From the NCBI GenBank assembly GCA_961205875.1, contig OY540813.1, positions 5,551,001 to 5,615,000 on the forward strand: a stretch of DNA of 64,000 nucleotides, written 5' to 3'. Made by a program: the position numbers and the translations under genes. Numbering within the stretch: position 1 is the stretch's first letter; each line of letters opens with the position of its first letter. The notes beneath the pieces are model-generated. The model saw only the letters and a list, made by a program, of their open reading frames with translations, had not been told where the DNA came from and did no database searches. This DNA is from Sialis fuliginosa (taxonomy: Eukaryota > Arthropoda > Insecta > Megaloptera > Sialidae). Of the stretch, positions 24,846 through 36,051 are shown one piece after another.

Positions 24846-26571
24846 TCCGAATTATGATACCAACATATGTTTTTAAATAGGAATGTCAATATTACAATAT
24901 TTTAACAGATAATTTAATTACTTTTAATTTTCTTTACAAAATAATTTAAAAATAAAAACGATATTTTTCAAAGATGGTTATGACAAAAATACTTTTTTTT
25001 TATCTTTTTTGGCTTTACTATAATTAGATGCAGCCAGTTATAACCTGACGAACACAAACTTCTAACGTGGATGACATATAGGAAGGGAATGTGCCCTGTG
25101 GTAATCAGGGCAGGTGACACTTATGAGACCCTTCGATTCACGGGGAGTTACAAAAATACTATTAGGTTATAGAAAAAGTGAACCGGAAGGCCACGAAGCA
25201 CAAATATTATTCAAGAATAACTTATGAGTCTAGAGATAGGAAAAATAGTTTTTCAACTATTGCGTAAAAATGGATTTTTTGTAATTTTTATTACATATCT
25301 CCACCGTTTTCAGAAAACTGGTTTGATTGAATACGACAATTTGAAATCAACTATTTGCAACTACCTTTCCAACTATTTTAAAACTATTTGCGACACTTTT
25401 TACTGCTTCGTTTGCACTAATTATTATTAAATCGTAAAAAAAACTATTTACCAACCATTTTCCTAAAAAAATTCAACTAGTAACAACTATTTTTCCAATC
25501 TCTACTTATGACAATAGGTTTGAAGTAGTTTCTGAATATAATTATTTTTTATTTAAATAATCTACTGAGCAATTTAGTTTCTCAATTTTTGCATTGTATA
25601 GCGAAGTTTACTTCTCATTCGTCGCAATATGTTTTCCATCTATACATTAGATAATAGATTTGAGAAATTAACAATCCTTAATTAAATAGAAACATCATGT
25701 TTTGTATAGTTTATGAGCATATTTAGTTCAAGTTTCAATTATTGTAAAATAAACATGTCAAGATGGCAATTCATGTTTGTGTATGATAAATTATAATTAT
25801 GATCTAAATACGATGGTATAAATTACACGCTGTTCACATTTTATAATAAATTTGAATTTGAAATTAGTTTTACATGCAACGACCTACTCAATATAGAATG
25901 ATATTAATTACTAGGTCAAAACTTATCTGTACAGTGGCGCACCCAAGAGGAGGAGGGTTAGGAGTTAACTCCCCCCCCCCAAATTTGTCAATGTACATTA
26001 TTTAACTGAACAAATGTGATGCATAAAAAAATAAAATTACATATAACTACAAAAAAATGTTTAAACCACCCCGATTTTTTTCCTTTGGATAGTAATTTGA
26101 AAAGTTAATAGATTTTAAAAAATTGTAAACATTTAAGTGTTATGTCCAATAATAATTAGAATTAGTTCATCGTTATATGTTTTTTTATTATTTTTTTATT
26201 TACGATAACATTATATTACCTTTTTTTGTTACGTTCTAAAACCTTTTTTTAATGTTGATACAGCAGAAATGGAAATTCAATATATCTAACGTTATGAAAT
26301 ATAAAATATAGCAGTCAAATCATTATTATAATTCTATAGATTATCGTTTTCTCTTTTGAATATACATTGAACCGTTAATAATTTCAGCAAAGTGCAAGTG
26401 GAATTTGCAACTATAGAAATTTTGTAAATCTATCTTTTGTAAGCATACTTACAGGGATTTAAACGAAATGTTTAATTTTATAGATAATTTATTATTATTA
26501 TTATTATTACTTTTACTATCGATACTAATACGCCCGAATAGGATAATTTGCAAAAAAGCCGGCTTATATTA
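24846..26571. other. AT-rich sequence, no gene seen
   Basis: A slightly GC-richer patch at 25035-25210 is unassigned. A TTA microsatellite lies at 26489-26506. Confidence 0.45.
25931..25990 (+). repeat. CAGTGGCG terminus with C-run
   Basis: 'acagtggcgcacccaagagg' followed by a run of 11 C. Similar CAGTGGCG or CAGTAGTG ends beside G/C runs occur at 40825-40869 and 54380-54433 in reverse. Probably lone ends of one transposon class. Confidence 0.5.
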
Positions 26572-26858
26572 TGTCTGGTATCATTAAAGAGCTAGCAAAA
26601 TTTACTAACTAGCAAGCATTCTCAAGTGGGGTATCAAACTTATATGACAATTTTCTTCGAGTTTTTGACAGATAATTTCATGCATAGGAAGTATGTAAGA
26701 AATTTACTAAAATGTATTTACTAATTGTAAGCTTGAGTAAAAACGGTAAAAACCTACTTACTGCGTATCAAATATCTGTTAAAAAGTCAAAGAGAACTGT
26801 CATATAAGTTTAATACCTCATTTGAAAGTGCTTGCTAGCTTCTTAATGATACCGGACA
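26572..26858 (+). mobile_element. family B MITE, core type 2
   Basis: The ends are TGTCTGGTATCATTAAAGAG and CTTCTTAATGATACCGGACA, flanked by TTA on both sides (26569-26571, 26859-26861), as PIF/Harbinger-type elements make. The core ('tttttgacagataatttcatg') differs from the copies at 17157 and 46007 but matches 48438. 287 bp. Confidence 0.87.
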
Positions 26859-29800
26859 TTAGATTTCGCTAACCTAACAGAAACTAACCAACCTAAACAA
26901 GGACAGTTAACTTGTATATTATTAGAGCGGATTTGTACATATACAATACACATATTATATGCGGATAGTTCTTAAAATATTTGTTCATGCCACATTATCC
27001 GGTTGCCTTGGTTATTTTGTATATTTGCGGCTAGAATGCATATTACCGCATTTCGTCTATTATCCGTAACATATAAATGTTGTCATTATTGTACTTACAG
27101 CCAAAGCTGACGGATTATACACATTATTACACATATTAGTATTGATTAATCATGTATCATTTCTCTTTGATGATTTTGCCGGTATATTGGTTACCGCTGT
27201 TTTAATTAATTAACGATCTAGTGTGAGTACGTGAATTGCGTAAACAACGAACCATTGACCTTAAAACAGGCGCATCTGTGTGGTGTGTGTAGCTACAGAG
27301 CTAGCCCAGCATCATTAGTATACCTTGACCTTAACAAATGAGTGCGAATTGAAAACAAGAATAACAATTTGTATGACAATGCAGCAGTAACAAACAAAAA
27401 AACAGAAGAGAGATTTTAAAGTTTGAAGTGTACCTATTTTAATTCAGATATTATTAGATTACCCAGAAGTCACTGCGCCCCCGGCGAAAACCCAAGATAT
27501 ATAAAGATAAGGTAGTCTCATCAGCGTTCACGCGGGAATTGACGTCACCACGAAGACATATTCAAATGTTAGAAATGTATAATAGAATATCAATTACAAA
27601 AAATTCCTTTATTTATTCTTATTTTCGTATTTTTAGATATTTTAACAACTCATAACAATCAAAAAAGTACAAATTCGACATTGCAAAATCATAAAAAGCT
27701 GTCAGAATCACAGAACGTATAAAAATGACACTTCTTCTTTTCCACCCTGTTTTGCCGCCTCCGATGAAGGTCGGTTTATATAAAATAGTGTATTAGAAAA
27801 TGACCAAATTGTCAGTTATCATGTTATGACCGAAGATTCTCATAAAAACTTTTGTCGGATAATTAATTTTGTGTGTAAAAAGTTACCTTATATTCTTAAT
27901 TAGTAAGAAGTAGGATAATCACATTATTTTTAACGTCGAAGATTAGAATTGAAATAAATTCGTCTAGAATTTATTGATTTCTGATTATTTAGTTTATACT
28001 TTTTTTGATTACATACAAAAACTGTATTATTATTTTACTGTGATGGTATAGTTCTTAATTAAGAAAGTTGATAAAATGGTAGACATTCCACAGCAACAAT
28101 TAAATTATTGTTACTGACTTTCAACAACAAAAGTAACAATACGTCACACTAAATAAGTTAAATGACGTTATAAACAATAATATCAACAATAGTAATAATG
28201 AATTTGTAGTTTATTACGGCGTCAACTAAATGTCGTTTTTGTAATTTATCATGGGCGGTGACATTACTAGATTGTGATAAATGAATTTAATTTGTTTTCG
28301 TGCAAAGTGTATTTATCCGATAACCTTAGTCAGTATTTTATTATTTGTTTATTATATATTAGACAAACTGGATAAGTATAAAGTATTATAAAAATAGTTG
28401 ACTATCCTTGTATAGTTTTTTTTTTTTTGTACAAAAGTTTTAACGATTCATTTAAACATAATGTATACAAAAAAATGCACATAGTTATGTTAGAGTAAAT
28501 TATTTAATTACTTCTTTAAACCCAATTATTTCGGTACAGTCTTCTTAATAATGTAAAAGTAAAAGCGCATTAATTATGTATTAACCCATTAACACCCGCC
28601 GTACACATTTGTGTACACCTCATTTTATAATTCGTGTTGCTTTCTGTGGATATTAATTCATAATAATATTACTTTAAAAATCAAATGCTAGTAGTGCAAC
28701 AAACAAAATCTGTTAACGTTATTAGTTTCATGAGTTTTTAAACGTGTTTTAATTGCTGCAAATTATTTGTATACCTAATATATTTTATCCAACTGAAACA
28801 TGTGATTTCGAATTTTGTTTAAATCATATGGGATAACTTAAATATATATATATAACTTGATTTTTAAATGTAATTTATCTAAAAAAATGATATCAGAAAA
28901 GCAGTCTCACACAAAATAGACTTCATATCTGCCAAATTTTGAAACGCGGAGAAAAGTGTTTTTTTAGAGACCTATCTAGAGAAAATTCGATTAAAAATTA
29001 TTTTTTTTTATGCTAAATGTCATATTATAATAGTTTTCTAACAAATTTCACTGAAATTATAAAAAAACTTTTTTACGAAACATGGAAGTCATTTTATTGT
29101 TAGAACTTGTATACTAATAAAATATAGAAAATAAGAAGAAGAAATAATTTTGAAAGATTATACCAGATATAATTATACATTGACTTAATTTTGCTTTTAT
29201 CTATATACATTACAATAACAACACATGGCTTTTATCGGATAATAAAGTACTTAATACAAAATCAATAAGAAACATAACTAGAGTTGAGGCCAGTTTTAGT
29301 GAAAAATATCACTTTTTCAATGAAAAATTATTTGAAAATACGATTAAATCTGTTTAATGTAATCCTATATTTTATTTTTGTATTTATATAATTTTAACGG
29401 ATCGATTGTCATTTTAAATGTCGTGATACACGCATTTTTTAAGCTATTTAATGTTTGTATAACTTTTCGTTTTAACCAAAAAATGTCAGATTATAATGAT
29501 ATTAAACATGATTTATTGATTTCGCATGTATTTCTTTTTTACTGTTTTTGTTATAAAAACAATACAGAAAATTCGTGATAATATCCAAAATTTAATACTG
29601 CGCACATATTGTGAGAGACAGGCAGGGCCGTAACTATTACCGGGGCATAACCCCCCCCCTCCCCCCCACACACAGTAGCGTAAAAATTGGGGTCGGCATG
29701 ATTGAGGCAACAAAAAATAGGTAACAAGCTTAAAATTGTGGATTGAGGTAGCATCGAAAAAAAAAGGATCTTCAATTAATAAATTTTGCATATAGTGCAG

Positions 29801-30139
29801 AGGGAGAGCCCCTCGATCACTTGCAGCCCCGGGGCTCCAGAGCCTCTAGTTGTTGGCTAACATTATTTTGTCTATGGTATACCATGCAACATATTTACTG
29901 ATTCAGTAATTTTGCTCTCCTGTTAAAAAAAAATGCAGTTAGCTGGTATTGTTATAATACTGGCGATTTATATTCATAGAGATGATGAACTTGTCATTTC
30001 AGTCAGTTGACGTATTGATTACACTCAAGGCTAATTAACTTGCACGTGCTTCCCAGGAGTTTCAAAAAAATACCTATTAGGTGTCGCTTTATTTATATTG
30101 CATGAGAAATAAGAAACAAATCTTGAGGCTTCCGCGGTG
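26859..30139. other. AT-rich sequence with few landmarks
   Basis: Contains the paired 9-mers at 27255/27325, a 30-bp segment shared with 62222 (27491-27520), a half MITE end at 28582 and a GC-rich repeat end at 29622-29720 with C runs. Overlapping reverse frames at 29513-29791 come from that repeat. Confidence 0.45.
27255..27333 (-). promoter_or_regulatory. paired TAAGGTCAA nuclear-receptor-like sites
   Basis: The 9-mer TTGACCTTA occurs at 27255-27263 and again at 27325-27333, exactly 70 bp apart, in unique sequence. In reverse it reads TAAGGTCAA, close to the FTZ-F1/ERR half-site. Could be chance. Confidence 0.2.
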
Positions 30140-30190
30140 ATCTTAACACGACCAAATCGACGCGGCTTACACCCAGAAGTCAAGATCCAT
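30140..30190 (-). repeat. family H repeat, truncated reverse copy
   Basis: Minus-strand copy retaining 'gatcttgacttctgggtgt' through 'cgatttggtcgtgtta' only. Cut short before the GTTTCGTC block. Confidence 0.6.
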
Positions 30191-30471
30191 GAGAAATAAG
30201 ATATTTCAAATATTAATATTTCCTATCGTACGAAAAATGATTTAAATAAGGGTAACTGTGACAAAAATAAATTTACTACCCTATTTTACATAAATAAAAT
30301 AAAAAATGATGCTATTTTGGATAAAAGTAAACAACGAAACGGTAAAAAGTCATAAAAATATGAAGGGATATGATAAAGAATCGGGAATAACAAGACCAAT
30401 ATATAGGACTATAGCGGTCCACTTTCGGTTTTGTTCGCATTGTATTCGTTTTTAAGAACATTTGTACATAC

Positions 30472-30515
30472 ACTACCCTGCAAAAGTTTAAGACCACCTG
30501 AAAAAAATTTCTTTT
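30472..30515 (+). mobile_element. Tc1-like terminal inverted repeat, lone end
   Basis: 'acactaccctgcaaaagttt' then 'aagaccacc' matches the usual end of Tc1-type transposons. I found neither a partner end nor transposase nearby. Confidence 0.55.
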
Positions 30516-31604
30516 TTTTACTTTTGAGAATATTTCTCGGTCTTTGACCGCTATATTCAACGTGTTTGTATTTACCGGTAATAAAATATGTTCCTCACCC
30601 GATAACTGGACGGTCGGTTAGTTACTCGGCGCTCACATGTATTTCGAAGTGTCAATTTAAATTGTCTCAGCTTTGCCACAGTGACAGTTTCTTTTTCCCT
30701 AAAATTAGTGAGTATATTCTATATTTACAATACCTATATACCTATTGTCATGTTTATTATTTTGTGTTTCGATTTTCTGCACCGACAATTGCAGTGTTTT
30801 CACATTTCAAATGACCTAACCTCAATATTGTTTTCGTTATATATAAAACAAAGATTTACGTTTCTACCAGTGCACGAAGAAGCAAAATAATTAATAGTTG
30901 ATTAGTTATTAGAAGTAATTACGTTGTTTTTTGTATTTTATATATAGAAAAATATCTATATAAAGAAAACCCGACTCCATTTAACTAATCGGAAAACGGG
31001 GGCAGTCGATATTGTTCTGAAAGGGTACGGCCATTAAGAATTGATCGCCTGTAAAATATAGTCGTAGCGTTCTCTTTGCCGTATGAACTGTGAAACGCGC
31101 TTTAACTTCTCCGTGGGTTTGACCTCTTCCCTTTAGACGAATCTCGGCGTATTATTAGAATTATGGGATGTCAAATTGCCGGTTAAAAGTGTGATAAGGT
31201 AACCTACTTTTTTAGTAATTTGAGTAGGTGTATTTTTCTCTAATAAATGCATAATCTTGAACACTCATTGTCATGTGCCTATATTAATATTATGTTGCAA
31301 CTTTTTAGATTAAGGTATTATTTGTAGAAAATGATTCTATTATCATGCATAGATTACATGCAAGTTACAAATATGTATATTTATTTTATTTCACGAGCTG
31401 GCGTAAATTCAAGTTCTTTTCGTGTATGTAGTATGATGTATGTTTATATTAAGATTATAGTAAATTGCAATGGCAATTTAATGATTAATAATTTATACGG
31501 ACTATCATCGATTGAAATATAATCTACAAAAATGTTCCAATTGCGTCGTATATTTCATAAATAATTTAAACATAATCTAATGGGCCCAATGAAATTTACT
31601 TCCT
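30516..31604. other. mostly unique sequence
   Basis: 31000-31160 is GC-richer ('cggaaaacgggggcag', 'ctccgtgggtttgacctc') and unassigned. Overlapping forward frames at 30566 and 30681 have no domain. Confidence 0.4.
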
Positions 31605-31700
31605 CGCCGCATATTCAAAGGATACGAGGAATCGATGCGATCATTTGTGTGTGTCTGTCTGTCGGTATGTTTAGTACCTGAATCCTTGTCACACCTGGAC
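31605..31700 (+). repeat. family E dispersed repeat, partial
   Basis: Short copy with 'cctcgccgcatattcaaagg', 'tgtgtctgtctgtcggt' and 'cctgaatccttgtcacac'. The remainder on both sides is not recognisable. Confidence 0.6.
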
Positions 31701-31961
31701 TTAAATGAAGTGTTGTGTAACCAACAAATGTATTTTCTTTAAGCATTGCTTTCATTTTAAAATTTTTATGAAAAAATATTATATGTAATAATTTGTGCTT
31801 CTGTAATAAACAATAATATTTACTTTTTTTTAATAACAAATATCCAAAAATTCGAAATAATTTGAAAACAACGTTTGAAAAGTTCCTCAGAGTGACGTAT
31901 TCCCGCGCTGCCGCTGATTGGTCAAAAAGTTATAAGACAACCTGTTCATTTACTAACCTTA

Positions 31962-32100
31962 TGCCGTGTTCAGACCGAAAAAACAAAACAGCAACATCGT
32001 GTCTTTTTGACAAAAGTGCAATAAACCCTATGCATTTTTAAATACGATGTGTTTTCAAACACCGTGTTGCTGTTTTGTTTTCTTTGGTCTAAACACGGCA
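31962..32100. mobile_element. small TTA-flanked MITE
   Basis: Inverted ends TGCCGTGTTCAGACCGAAAA and TCTTTGGTCTAAACACGGCA, about 38 bp long, include 'aacaaaacagcaaca' paired with 'tgttgctgttttgtt'. TTA flanks both sides (31959-31961, 32101-32103). 139 bp; nearly a hairpin. PIF/Harbinger-like by target choice. Confidence 0.85.
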
Positions 32101-32110
32101 TTACAAATCT

Positions 32111-32135
32111 GTTAGCTCCTTTATAATACCGGACA
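32111..32135 (+). mobile_element. family B MITE, right-end stub
   Basis: Only the right terminus survives, ending ...TTTATAATACCGGACA. Just to its left lies the separate 139-bp MITE at 31962, which may have taken part in breaking it. No left end is recognisable further upstream. Confidence 0.65.
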
Positions 32136-32209
32136 TAAGACTTGACACAAAACTGTTAAAATTTAAATTATTGATGATTTTGGGGATGGCCGCTTGAAAG
32201 AGACAACTC

Positions 32210-32370
32210 AATAATTCATTAGCGGTGGGGTCAAGTTAATGGTGTTTGTTGCGCTCACTTGATCCTGGCGTCTTTACACCGTGCCCTCTCCAGTGACCTT
32301 GCCCGAGTCAGCTGTTTCGCAAATGCGACGTGACTTTATCTCCATCCCGCCCGACTTGTCGAATATAATT
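32210..32370. promoter_or_regulatory. candidate cis-regulatory island
   Basis: GC-richer unique sequence upstream of GLYR1 exons. It packs TGACCTTG (32294, nuclear-receptor type), CAGCTG (32309, E-box) and TTATCTC (32336, GATA type on the reverse strand) into about 50 bp. No repeat copy in the window. Function is inference only. Confidence 0.25.
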
Positions 32371-32910
32371 ATAATTATACAGACGAAGGTGGAGATTTTC
32401 GTATTTGTATGATATGAGGTAAACGTACCGTTAAGCTTGGCAGCTATTCTTGATTGATTTTTTTATTAAATAAATTGTCCTGGTCGACACAACACTTTCT
32501 GGAAAGTCGGGGAAGCCTAAAGTGGTCAGGGAAAGTCAGGGAATTTATTAATTTTTTTTTTGGAAAGTCAAGGAATTTATTATATTAGGGAAGTCTATGA
32601 AAAAAAGTGTATACATTTCAGTTGACGAACAAAAAAAAAGTCTTCAAATTTTTTGCACATTCTGGGAGCCTCTCGATCACTTCTTACCCCCGAGCCTCTA
32701 GTGGTCAGGGAATTTTGAATCAGTAGTCAGGGAATTTTATTTTCAAAAAATAGTGGACATCCTGATCATGATACAAAAAAATGATATAAGTTCACTTTCT
32801 GCTAAGAAATTGAATATAAACAACATTACATTAATTGTTATTTTTGGGGTAATATGGAAAACAGATCTCAGAGCTAATACAGTGAAATGCAGAAGTGGTC
32901 GTTCAGTTTT

Positions 32911-33288
32911 CATTGAAATTCGCTTATCACAAACTTAGTAGGCTCTTCCCATTTGATTATTATAATATTTAAATCATTTCTCCGTGTATTAAACAAAGAC
33001 AGATGTACTCTTCGTTTATAGTACTCATATATATTTGTCCGATTAAATTATTATGTAATGTATTGAAAATTGTATAAAAAAATTGTAGCAATAAATATTT
33101 GATATTCCGAATTTTGGTATTTAAAAATGAATTAATGAAATGGACGTCTATATATTTGTGTTTTTATTTAAAATAATGTAACTATATAAGCTCCGCCCTA
33201 GAAAAAGATAACCGATGATGTTTGTCTTAATATTTTTGGAATCTGTTGTAAGCGATTCTGACCTTTAGGGTGGCAGACGACTTCTGAA
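32911..33288 (+). repeat. family N dispersed repeat, copy 2
   Basis: Matches 5764-6119 over nearly its whole length. Differences are a ~20-bp gap after 'caaagaca' and a ~55-bp extra segment near 33124-33195 ('gaaatggacgtctatat' to 'agctccgccct'). It ends at 'gtggcagacgacttctga', so the GC-rich part of copy 1 is absent here. Confidence 0.75.
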
Positions 33289-33683
33289 GCCCATAGTACA
33301 TAAAGTTTTTTATTAGACTTACAGGAAGTTACGTGTATTTAAGTTCAAAAATGTATTCATAAGCAAATAAATAGAGAACAATTGTTTTGTTGTCTCGAAT
33401 CAAATAGATTTTAATCTTGTAATCGGTTATTACATTATAAAAAAAAACTTAGACAAAGAATTAAAAACATTATAAATACATAGGTACAATAAAAGTAATC
33501 TTATCTTTCAATAATGACTGTGTAGGTATAATGAACAATATATAATATTATATTGAAATTATTGTTGTCAACAGAACAATAATAATAATAATACAAGTTT
33601 ATTTAGAAAATAACTAAAACCGTTTGACATTTTTTTGATTGAATAAATCAAAATTGTTTTAAATTAGTATTACGCAATATTAA

Positions 33684-33834
33684 AGCCTTGGCACTTTTAC
33701 TCTATTATATATGATTCAATACAAGTGGCATGTTAGCTGCGTCGAAATGGCGCTGCGTTTTGACGCAGCTAGCATGTAATAAATTTGCAAGTTCGAAACG
33801 GTGACGGAGACCGTTTGTGTAAAGTGCCAAGGCT
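33684..33834. mobile_element. small TTAA-flanked MITE
   Basis: Inverted ends AGCCTTGGCACTTT and AAAGTGCCAAGGCT, flanked by TTAA (33680-33683, 33835-33838), the target used by piggyBac-type elements. The interior holds a second palindrome, 'tgcgtcgaaat' through 'ttttgacgca'. 151 bp, non-coding. Confidence 0.8.
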
Positions 33835-34382
33835 TTAACCGTCTGAATTTAAAAAATATTTTCATTTTTCTTTGATATTTTTTGTATCAATTAGTTTTTC
33901 CTTGTTGAATCATCAAAAATAAGCATATTCATTTTGCAATAATTGAATAAGCCTCAAAATGTAAATAAAATATCAAAACATAATAGGTATTTATATTTTT
34001 TTAATCAACAACTTCCATTAATTAAGTAAACATTTTATGACTCGATTGCGTTCTTTCTGACTGAAACACAAAATAATGTAACATGTGAAAATGCTACAAA
34101 CTAAAAAAAAACATATCATACTTACGTATGTTACATCTGTATCCAAATATTTAATAGGTGTACGTATTTAGAATCACTTATACAAATATAAACAAATGTT
34201 ATATTTATCTCATGTAATGAACTTTTCGTAATATTTTTTAACGTTTACGAGAAAGATTTTTCCTTATCAACACTTTTTATGTGATACGACTAATTTTGAA
34301 TACTCTTAGGCGTATTTTGTATTTAGTTTTTAAAATAATGCGATTAAAATTCAATATTTTAGTATTTATCACTATTGAAATA

Positions 34383-34881
34383 AGGTACTAGCACCAGTCT
34401 TGGATATAACCCCAGTAATGAAATTTTTTTATTGAAATGTACTGAATTAGAAATATTTGTTGATATTTGATACATTTAACTGTCTTACAGCGTGATTTGA
34501 TGACAATCGGCCAATAGGTGTCAAAATGGTGGACATTTAAACAAATTAAATTGCTTTACATTGTTTCAAATTTGACGATTCTTTTATATCTTTTGTGTCA
34601 TAGTACTTATCATTTTATAATCATTAGCAAGTGTCCATCACTGCGTGCTCATTACTGGGTTTTCTTTATCCATTACTGGAGAAAAATCATAAACAAAATA
34701 AAAGGCTATAATTTAAAAAACAAACTATATTAGCGGACTTTGGTAATTAAATTGATTAAATAAAGAGTTACTTGTTTTATTAGTAACATGAGTTCATGAT
34801 AATTACAAAAAAGAAGCCTCCTATCAATCACAAAAACAGTAAACCTTGCTCTTATAGCGGCCATAACTGGTGCCAATACCT
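34383..34881 (-). mobile_element. family A MITE, full length, reverse orientation
   Basis: A 499-bp copy on the opposite strand to the others, with ends AGGTACTAGCACCAG and CTGGTGCCAATACCT, flanked by TA (34381-34382, 34882-34883). It lies about 1.2 kb upstream of the first visible GLYR1 exon. Confidence 0.87.
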
Positions 34882-34883
34882 TA

Positions 34884-35861
34884 TAAATGTATACATATTG
34901 TTTATTTTTGGATGGTTATTTTCAAACGTAATTAAAATAATTTTAAGTTTAAGGTATATGTATTTTGTTTCTTAAAATCAAATGTAGTTGAGAAAATAGT
35001 AAATATTTTGAAGCATTTAAATGATATAAAGAAATTATAAATAGCAAGTTTTAAAACTTAATGCATCTATAATTTTGTTGAAATGAGAACACACATGAAT
35101 TTTGTACACTGTGCATATTTTTATTGTAGATATGTTATAAGGTTTATTTTTAACTTTTCGTTTCAATATTTAATAGAAAATGTAATAAGACTTTATTTTG
35201 ATACGACATTATATTTATTTTGTATTAAAGTCATAATATTATGTATAATAAATGTCATGTTCGTGAAAAAATTCAGCTTTCATTGTAAATTAATTTATTT
35301 TTCCTCGTTACATAAAATTATGGTTGTTAATAATAATAATATGTATTATCAGAAATAGTGTGAACCACAGAATAAAGTGTGAACAGGCATGACCTATGAA
35401 ATAATAAAACTCTTAACATGTTCAATGTGATAAATAAATATTGACAATACTGAACTCTTTTTTTTAAGTATGTGCAATATTGATTCTCTGTTTGGGCCAT
35501 CTGAAATAAACACATTCTTTCTAATACACATTCGTAACTGCTTTTATTACAATAACATTTAATTTAAAAAGTAAATAATGTTAATTATATCAAATTAAGC
35601 GATATCAAAATGTATGAATGACGTACAAGGTTAAATGAAAAACATGTTATTTTATTTATTTATTTTTATTTTGTTATATTGTGTAGGTACAATTCATTCT
35701 GTCTTCTAATCTAATTTATTGTTTAAATAAAATACACGATTGTGTTCTATCAGTAAAATCACATAGAATGTGTGCAAAGTTGTAAAGTGATAATGGCCGT
35801 AAATTCCAATATGGATTTCGTGGCAACGATGCCGGTTGGATTACTTCGAATGAATTCTGTT
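34884..35861. other. intron or upstream sequence before the first visible GLYR1 exon
   Basis: AT-rich, no splice-bounded coding segment resembling the missing GFLGLG Rossmann start was found. A 91-residue frame at 35083 is low complexity. Confidence 0.45.
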
Positions 35862-35940
35862 GTGCTGCCACCTATTGGCCATTGATGAACTAATGTACCA
35901 TTGTAGAAAGTTTTCAAGTTTTGTTCATAGGTGGCGGCAC
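35862..35940. repeat. inverted repeat upstream of GLYR1 exon
   Basis: GTGCTGCCACCTAT and ATAGGTGGCGGCAC can form a 14-bp stem (one mismatch) around a ~45-base loop. It lies about 110 bp before the first visible GLYR1 exon, inside the intron. It could be a small MITE remnant. Confidence 0.55.
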
Positions 35941-36051
35941 GATGCGAATTCGAATTCTGTTGATGATTTAAAATTTTATGAAGTTTTTATTTATTTGATT
36001 TGTATTGATTACTGATTTATTTTTCATATTTTTTTTATTTGTTTGTTGCAG

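Noticed and set aside
29513-29791. Overlapping minus-strand frames with Cys and Gly runs
   Set aside because: They span a C-run repeat end ('gggccgtaactattacc'); the Gly-rich part is the homopolymer.
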